From the NCBI GenBank assembly GCA_024742285.1, contig JANSYR010000006.1, forward strand, positions 186,001-250,000: a stretch of DNA of 64,000 nucleotides, read 5' to 3'. A model generated the notes under the pieces. That model did no database searches, was not told the origin of the DNA, and saw only the letters and a program-made list of their open reading frames with translations. The translations under genes and the position numbers were made by a program. How positions within the stretch are numbered: position 1 is the stretch's first letter; each line of letters opens with the position of its first letter. The DNA comes from a bacterium. Lineage in GTDB: Bacteria > Myxococcota_A > UBA9160 > UBA4427. Positions 60,774 to 64,000 of this stretch are shown piece after piece.

Positions 60774-62024
60774 GTGTCCGCCAGCCGGAAGCTTCGCAAG
60801 CCCTTCCTGGGCTGGGGCATGGTCGCGCTCGCTTTCGCCCTCTACGGCCTCGGCATGGCCCCCGCCTACTACGCCTGGGGCTTCCTCGCCCCCGAGATCA
60901 TCGACGATCTGCAGCTCACCCGGGAAGAGATCGGCTCGGGCTTCGGCCTCTTTACGCTGACCTTCGCCGTGACGAGCCCCCTTTCGGCCTGGGCGATCGA
61001 GCGGATCGGTCTGCGGCCGGTCGTGGGGCTCGGGGCGGTGATCGGGGCGGCGGGTTTCGCCTGGACGAGCTTCGCAACGACGGCGAACGAAGCGATCGTC
61101 GCCTACGCGCTCGTCGGCGGCCTCGGGATCGGCCTCGCGACGCTCCTTCCGGTGCAGACCCTCGCGGTCCGGTGGTTCCGACGCTTCCGAGCCCTGGCGA
61201 CCGGTATCGTCCTGCTCGGCGCCGGGGTCGTCGGCGCCTTCGTCCCCGCGGCGGCCGCCTGGGGCGTCGAGGTCGCGGACTGGCGCCTCGTCTTCCAGGT
61301 CGTCGCCGGCATCTTCCTCGCGGTCGGCATCCTCTCCGCCGCGCTCCTGCGAGACCGCCCCGAGGACGTCGGCCTCCACCCGGACGGGGATGAGACCCCC
61401 GAGACGCTGGCCGCCCCGGCGACGCCGACGACCGGTCCCGACCTCGATCCGCGACGGGCACTCCTCGCACCCCAGTTCGCCTTCGCAAGCCTGGCCTGCC
61501 TGACGAACACCGTGCCCTGGCGCGTCGTGACCGCCCACGGCCGACTCCACCTCGAGGACCTGGGCTTCGCCGCCGCGGCCGCCGCCGGGATCCTCGGCCT
61601 GCGCGTCGGCCTCTCGGGTGCGGGGCGTCTCTGTGGCGGCCTCGCCGACGTGATCGATCCGCGCTTCGTCCTCGCCGGCGCCCTCGGGATCACGGCCACC
61701 GGGCTGATCGGCTTCGCCCTGGCGACCGGCCCGACCCTCGCCACGCTCTGCGTCGGTCTTCTGGGGATCGGCTACGGCGTGGCGATGACCTGCGAGCCGA
61801 TCGTGATGGCACGGCTCTTCGGCATCCGCGCGTTCCTGGCCTCGAACGGCCTGCGGATCGCGATCACCGGCGTCGCCGGCTGGCTGGCGCCGCGCTGGGC
61901 CGGCGCCGCGGCGGACCGGCTGGGCTCCTACGAGGAGAGCTTCCTCGCGCTGTCCGGACTCTCCGTTGCGGGCGCCCTCACGATCGTCCTCTGTCGCCCC
62001 CCGCGGAGCGCGCCCCGGGCGTGA
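60774..62024 (+). CDS. MFS transporter (monocarboxylate/oxalate-type)
   Basis: A 416-residue transporter with 12 predicted helices. Signals are GWGMVALAFALYGLGMAPAYYAWG in helix 1, LSAWAIERIGLRPVV in the loop 2-3 region, and RFRALATGIVLLGAGVVGA in helix 4-5. The pattern is that of the oxalate/formate antiporter or monocarboxylate porter group. GTG 60774 has GGAGGA 4-5 bases upstream. Its last 47 bases overlap the convergent P450 gene. Confidence 0.87.
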   Translation: MSASRKLRKPFLGWGMVALAFALYGLGMAPAYYAWGFLAPEIIDDLQLTREEIGSGFGLFTLTFAVTSPLSAWAIERIGLRPVVGLGAVIGAAGFAWTSFATTANEAIVAYALVGGLGIGLATLLPVQTLAVRWFRRFRALATGIVLLGAGVVGAFVPAAAAWGVEVADWRLVFQVVAGIFLAVGILSAALLRDRPEDVGLHPDGDETPETLAAPATPTTGPDLDPRRALLAPQFAFASLACLTNTVPWRVVTAHGRLHLEDLGFAAAAAAGILGLRVGLSGAGRLCGGLADVIDPRFVLAGALGITATGLIGFALATGPTLATLCVGLLGIGYGVAMTCEPIVMARLFGIRAFLASNGLRIAITGVAGWLAPRWAGAAADRLGSYEESFLALSGLSVAGALTIVLCRPPRSAPRA

Positions 62025-63204
62025 ATCGGACGGGCATCGCGCGCGGCCCTGAGATGAAGTTCGACGGGAGCCATGAAGCCTCCCCCGCGAGCTCGAGGTC
62101 GGGCATCCGCGTCAGCACTTCCCGCAGCATCGCGTCGATCTCGACCCGCGCCAGCTGCGCGCCCAGGCAGAAATGCGCGCCCGTCGCGCCGAAGGCCACG
62201 TGGTGGTTCGGCGTTCGTGTGACGTCGAGCCGATCGGGCTCGTCGAAGACCGACCGGTCGCGATTCGCGCTCCCGTAGTAGAGGACGAGCTTGTCGCCCG
62301 CGCGGATCGGGCGTCCGGCGACCTCCGTGTCCTGCTTCGCGGTCCGGCGCATGTACACGACGGGGCTCGTGAAGCGGAGGAGCTCTTCCCGCGCCGTCGG
62401 CAGGACACGATCCAGGTCCCCTCGGAGGCGGGCGAGTTCGTCCGGTCGTTCGAGCAAGGCCAGCATGCCGCCCGCCACCAGATTGCGCGTCGTGTCGCCG
62501 CCGGCATCCACCAGCAGCATGAAGAAGAGATTGAACTCCATGTCGCTCAGCCGATGGCCGTCGACCTCGGCGTGCAGCAGCTGCGTGGCCAGATCGTCGC
62601 CGGGATTCGCCCGCTTCTCCGCGGCGACCCGCGCCGCGTAGGAGAACATCTCGATCCCCGCCGCGACCTGCGCGTCCTGGCCGACCGCGTCCGTCGACGA
62701 GTGGATCGTCTCCGTCAGCTGGTAGAGCTTTCGCCCGTCGTCGAGGGGCAGTCCCAGGAGCTCCGCGATCACGTAGGAGGGGAGCTCTCCGGCGACGTCG
62801 GCCACGAAGTCGCACTCGCCGCGCTCGATGACCTCGTCGACGATCTGCGTCGCGAGTCGCTCGACCCGCGGCTTCAGCGCCCGGGCCGCCTTCGGCGTGA
62901 ACGCCCCGCTCACGATCCGCCGCAGCTGCGTCTGATACGGCGGGTCGCACATCAGCATCATCTTGTCGTCGGTGACCGGCGCATCCGCCGGCGGATCCGC
63001 GATCATGATCGACGGCTCGTTCGAGAAGACCGGGTGGTTCCGGCTGATCGCGCGGATGTCCTCGTAGCGCGTGATCGCCCAGTAGCCCGGGCCGCCGTCG
63101 CTCTCGGCGTGGCGATGGACCGGATCGTGCTCGCGCAGCCAGGCGAACTGTTCGTGGGGCTGTCCGCCGTCGTAGCTCTTCGGGTCGAGGAGATCGATCT
63201 TCAT
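61978..63204 (-). CDS. Cytochrome P450
   Basis: A 408-residue soluble P450 of the CYP124/125/142-like type by motif: I-helix DAGGDTTRNLVAGG, K-helix EELLRF, heme loop FGATGAHFCLG with Cys346. Parts of the N-terminus (FAWLREHDPVHRHAESDG, GYWAITRYEDI) are typical of steroid- or lipid-hydroxylating bacterial P450s. It differs from the other two P450 genes. ATG 63204 is 10 bases after the stop of the 63215 gene. The C-terminal PVRFTPGARSAGGDRGRS extends 47 bases into the MFS gene on the other strand. Confidence 0.92.
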   Translation of the reverse strand: MKIDLLDPKSYDGGQPHEQFAWLREHDPVHRHAESDGGPGYWAITRYEDIRAISRNHPVFSNEPSIMIADPPADAPVTDDKMMLMCDPPYQTQLRRIVSGAFTPKAARALKPRVERLATQIVDEVIERGECDFVADVAGELPSYVIAELLGLPLDDGRKLYQLTETIHSSTDAVGQDAQVAAGIEMFSYAARVAAEKRANPGDDLATQLLHAEVDGHRLSDMEFNLFFMLLVDAGGDTTRNLVAGGMLALLERPDELARLRGDLDRVLPTAREELLRFTSPVVYMRRTAKQDTEVAGRPIRAGDKLVLYYGSANRDRSVFDEPDRLDVTRTPNHHVAFGATGAHFCLGAQLARVEIDAMLREVLTRMPDLELAGEASWLPSNFISGPRAMPVRFTPGARSAGGDRGRS

Positions 63205-63214
63205 ATCACTCGCC

Positions 63215-63751
63215 CTAGGCCAGCGTCCTGCCGCGCCCCATCCCGGCGACGCGCGGAGTGGTTCGGAGCCGGAGATTCATCCCGAGCAGGACCCCCACCA
63301 CGAGCAGCGCGAGCCCCGTCGTGCCGAGCCCAGCGACCGTGGGAGCGAACAGGGCGCCTGGCGCGGGATAGACCTCGAATTGGTCCAGCACAGGGATCGT
63401 CGCCCCCGTGAGCTCACGATCGCCGGTCTCCGGGTCGATCCGCATCACCCCGTTGGGAAACGCGTCGCCGCTCCAGACCACGTGGACGAGTCCGTTGGGC
63501 CCGACCTTGACGTCGCCCAAGAGCGCGAACGCGGGGTCGATGGGGCCCGACCCGATGATCGAGTCACACTGGGCAGTCGACCAACACGAGACGATCGTCG
63601 TCACGTCCGTCTCGGTATCCCAGTGCAAGAGAGCCGACCCGCTATTCGTGAAGATGTCGCCCGGCGTGGGGGTCACCGCCGCCGCCGGCGTCGAAGCCAG
63701 ACCGATGACGATAAGGGCGACCAGGAAAGGGAACGAGAAGAGCGCGCGCAT
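63215..63751 (-). CDS. Exported protein with C-terminal membrane anchor
   Basis: A 178-residue protein with a signal peptide (residues 1-25, AAA-VTPT) and a secreted domain holding two Cys (CWSTAQC) that could form a disulfide. A C-terminal segment APTVAGLGTTGLALLVVGVLLG precedes a basic tail (RLRTTPR), a tripartite sorting-signal layout like the PEP-/IPTL-CTERM group. VRWS-type strand patterns (VHVVWSG, MRIDPETGD) suggest a small beta-propeller-like fragment. GGAGG precedes ATG 63751. Function unknown. Confidence 0.75.
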   Translation of the reverse strand: MRALFSFPFLVALIVIGLASTPAAAVTPTPGDIFTNSGSALLHWDTETDVTTIVSCWSTAQCDSIIGSGPIDPAFALLGDVKVGPNGLVHVVWSGDAFPNGVMRIDPETGDRELTGATIPVLDQFEVYPAPGALFAPTVAGLGTTGLALLVVGVLLGMNLRLRTTPRVAGMGRGRTLA

Positions 63752-63764
63752 GGGGCCTCCAAGG

Positions 63765-63782
63765 GGAGCGTTCGTTCGCTCC
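63765..63782. other. Short inverted repeat between the hydrolase and anchor genes
   Basis: GGAGCG (63765-63770) and CGCTCC (63777-63782) pair around a 6-base loop; two G-T pairs may extend it. It has a T-run on the plus strand only (CTTTCT), where no gene ends. It may be a weak terminator of the minus-strand hydrolase gene or an attenuator before the next gene. Confidence 0.3.
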
Positions 63783-63812
63783 TTTCTATCACGCCCGGCG
63801 ATTCGGTGGCGC

Positions 63813-64000
63813 CTAGATCCGGCCTTCCACGTACTTGCCGATGTCGGCGAGCGCCTGCCGGCCCTCGGGCAGCATGTCGGCGAAGGTCTGCCAGACGTGG
63901 AGCATGTCGTCCCAGACTTCGAGCCGGACGTCGACGGCCGCCGCCTCTGCCTCCTTCGCGAAGGCCTCGATCTCTCCGATCAGGATCTCCCCCGTACCCG
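63813..64000 (-). CDS. Alpha/beta hydrolase fold-3 (HSL-type esterase), C-terminal part only
   Basis: The last 61 residues of a hydrolase whose start lies beyond base 64000. The visible end has TGEILIGEIEAFAKEAEAA, the strand VDVRLEVWDDMLHVWQ with the catalytic His (ligand of the Ser-Asp-His triad), and LPEGRQALADIGKYVE. This fits the hormone-sensitive-lipase group of carboxylesterases, in which VxxxxWDxMxHVW is the standard end. The nucleophile Ser is outside the window. It is 61 bases before the anchored protein on the same strand. Confidence 0.8.
   Translation of the reverse strand, partial: GTGEILIGEIEAFAKEAEAAAVDVRLEVWDDMLHVWQTFADMLPEGRQALADIGKYVEGRI

Overview
This window is a high-GC, densely packed stretch with 53 protein genes and no rRNA, tRNA, CRISPR array, insertion sequence or phage gene that I could find. 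An autotransporter, a lipoprotein, sulfatases with signal peptides and sigma-54 promoters point to a Gram-negative bacterium. The gene content (crotonases, CaiB-type CoA-transferases, P450s, amidohydrolases, selenoproteins) resembles Deltaproteobacteria-like lineages such as Myxococcota or Binatota. That placement is inference, because no marker gene settles it.

Layout. 1-6000: sugar-type symporter (partial), TPR protein, amidohydrolase, Sua5-type tRNA-modification enzyme, a selenocysteine-containing peroxiredoxin-like/SDR fusion, and small membrane genes. 6000-12000: ammonium transporter behind a sigma-54 promoter, then AOR-MoaD-crotonase-CoA-transferase on one strand. 12000-24100: lipoprotein, GST, P450, two sulfatases each translationally coupled to an upstream gene, LLM oxidoreductase, aldo/keto reductase, MFS, VOC, SDR. 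24100-29700: acyl-CoA synthetase, FAH-family hydrolase, a selenocysteine-containing OsmC protein beside MscS, and nitrile hydratase beta-alpha. 29700-41400: two amidohydrolases, P450, crotonase, a DUF35-thiolase fusion divergent from an acyl-CoA dehydrogenase pair, CoA-transferase and acyl-CoA carboxylase beta subunit. 41600-54200: aldehyde dehydrogenase, an unknown regulator-like protein, an alpha-oxoamine synthase facing a MASE1-PAS-kinase-receiver protein, alcohol dehydrogenase, acyl-CoA synthetase, SDR and Rieske oxygenase. 54300-64000: RNA ligase-like phosphodiesterase, autotransporter, MOSC protein, FliA-type sigma factor with a sigma-54 promoter, MFS, P450, a surface-anchored protein and a partial hydrolase.

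The most important result is two genes that standard calling would break, each at one in-frame TGA. At 3997-3999 the TGA replaces the first Cys of a CxxC redox motif. At 27139-27141 (minus strand) it replaces the first catalytic Cys of OsmC. In both cases a 7-bp hairpin with a 4-nt loop lies 20-27 nt downstream, where bacterial SECIS elements sit. I read both as selenoproteins.

Most other genes fit an aerobic heterotroph that activates, oxidises and cleaves hydrophobic or branched carboxylic acids as CoA thioesters. The DUF35-thiolase/acyl-CoA dehydrogenase pair/P450 set resembles actinobacterial steroid side-chain degradation. Regulation visible in the sequence includes sigma-54 sites for amt and the FliA-type gene, two 20-bp inverted repeats in divergent promoters, and many 4-bp stop/start overlaps.
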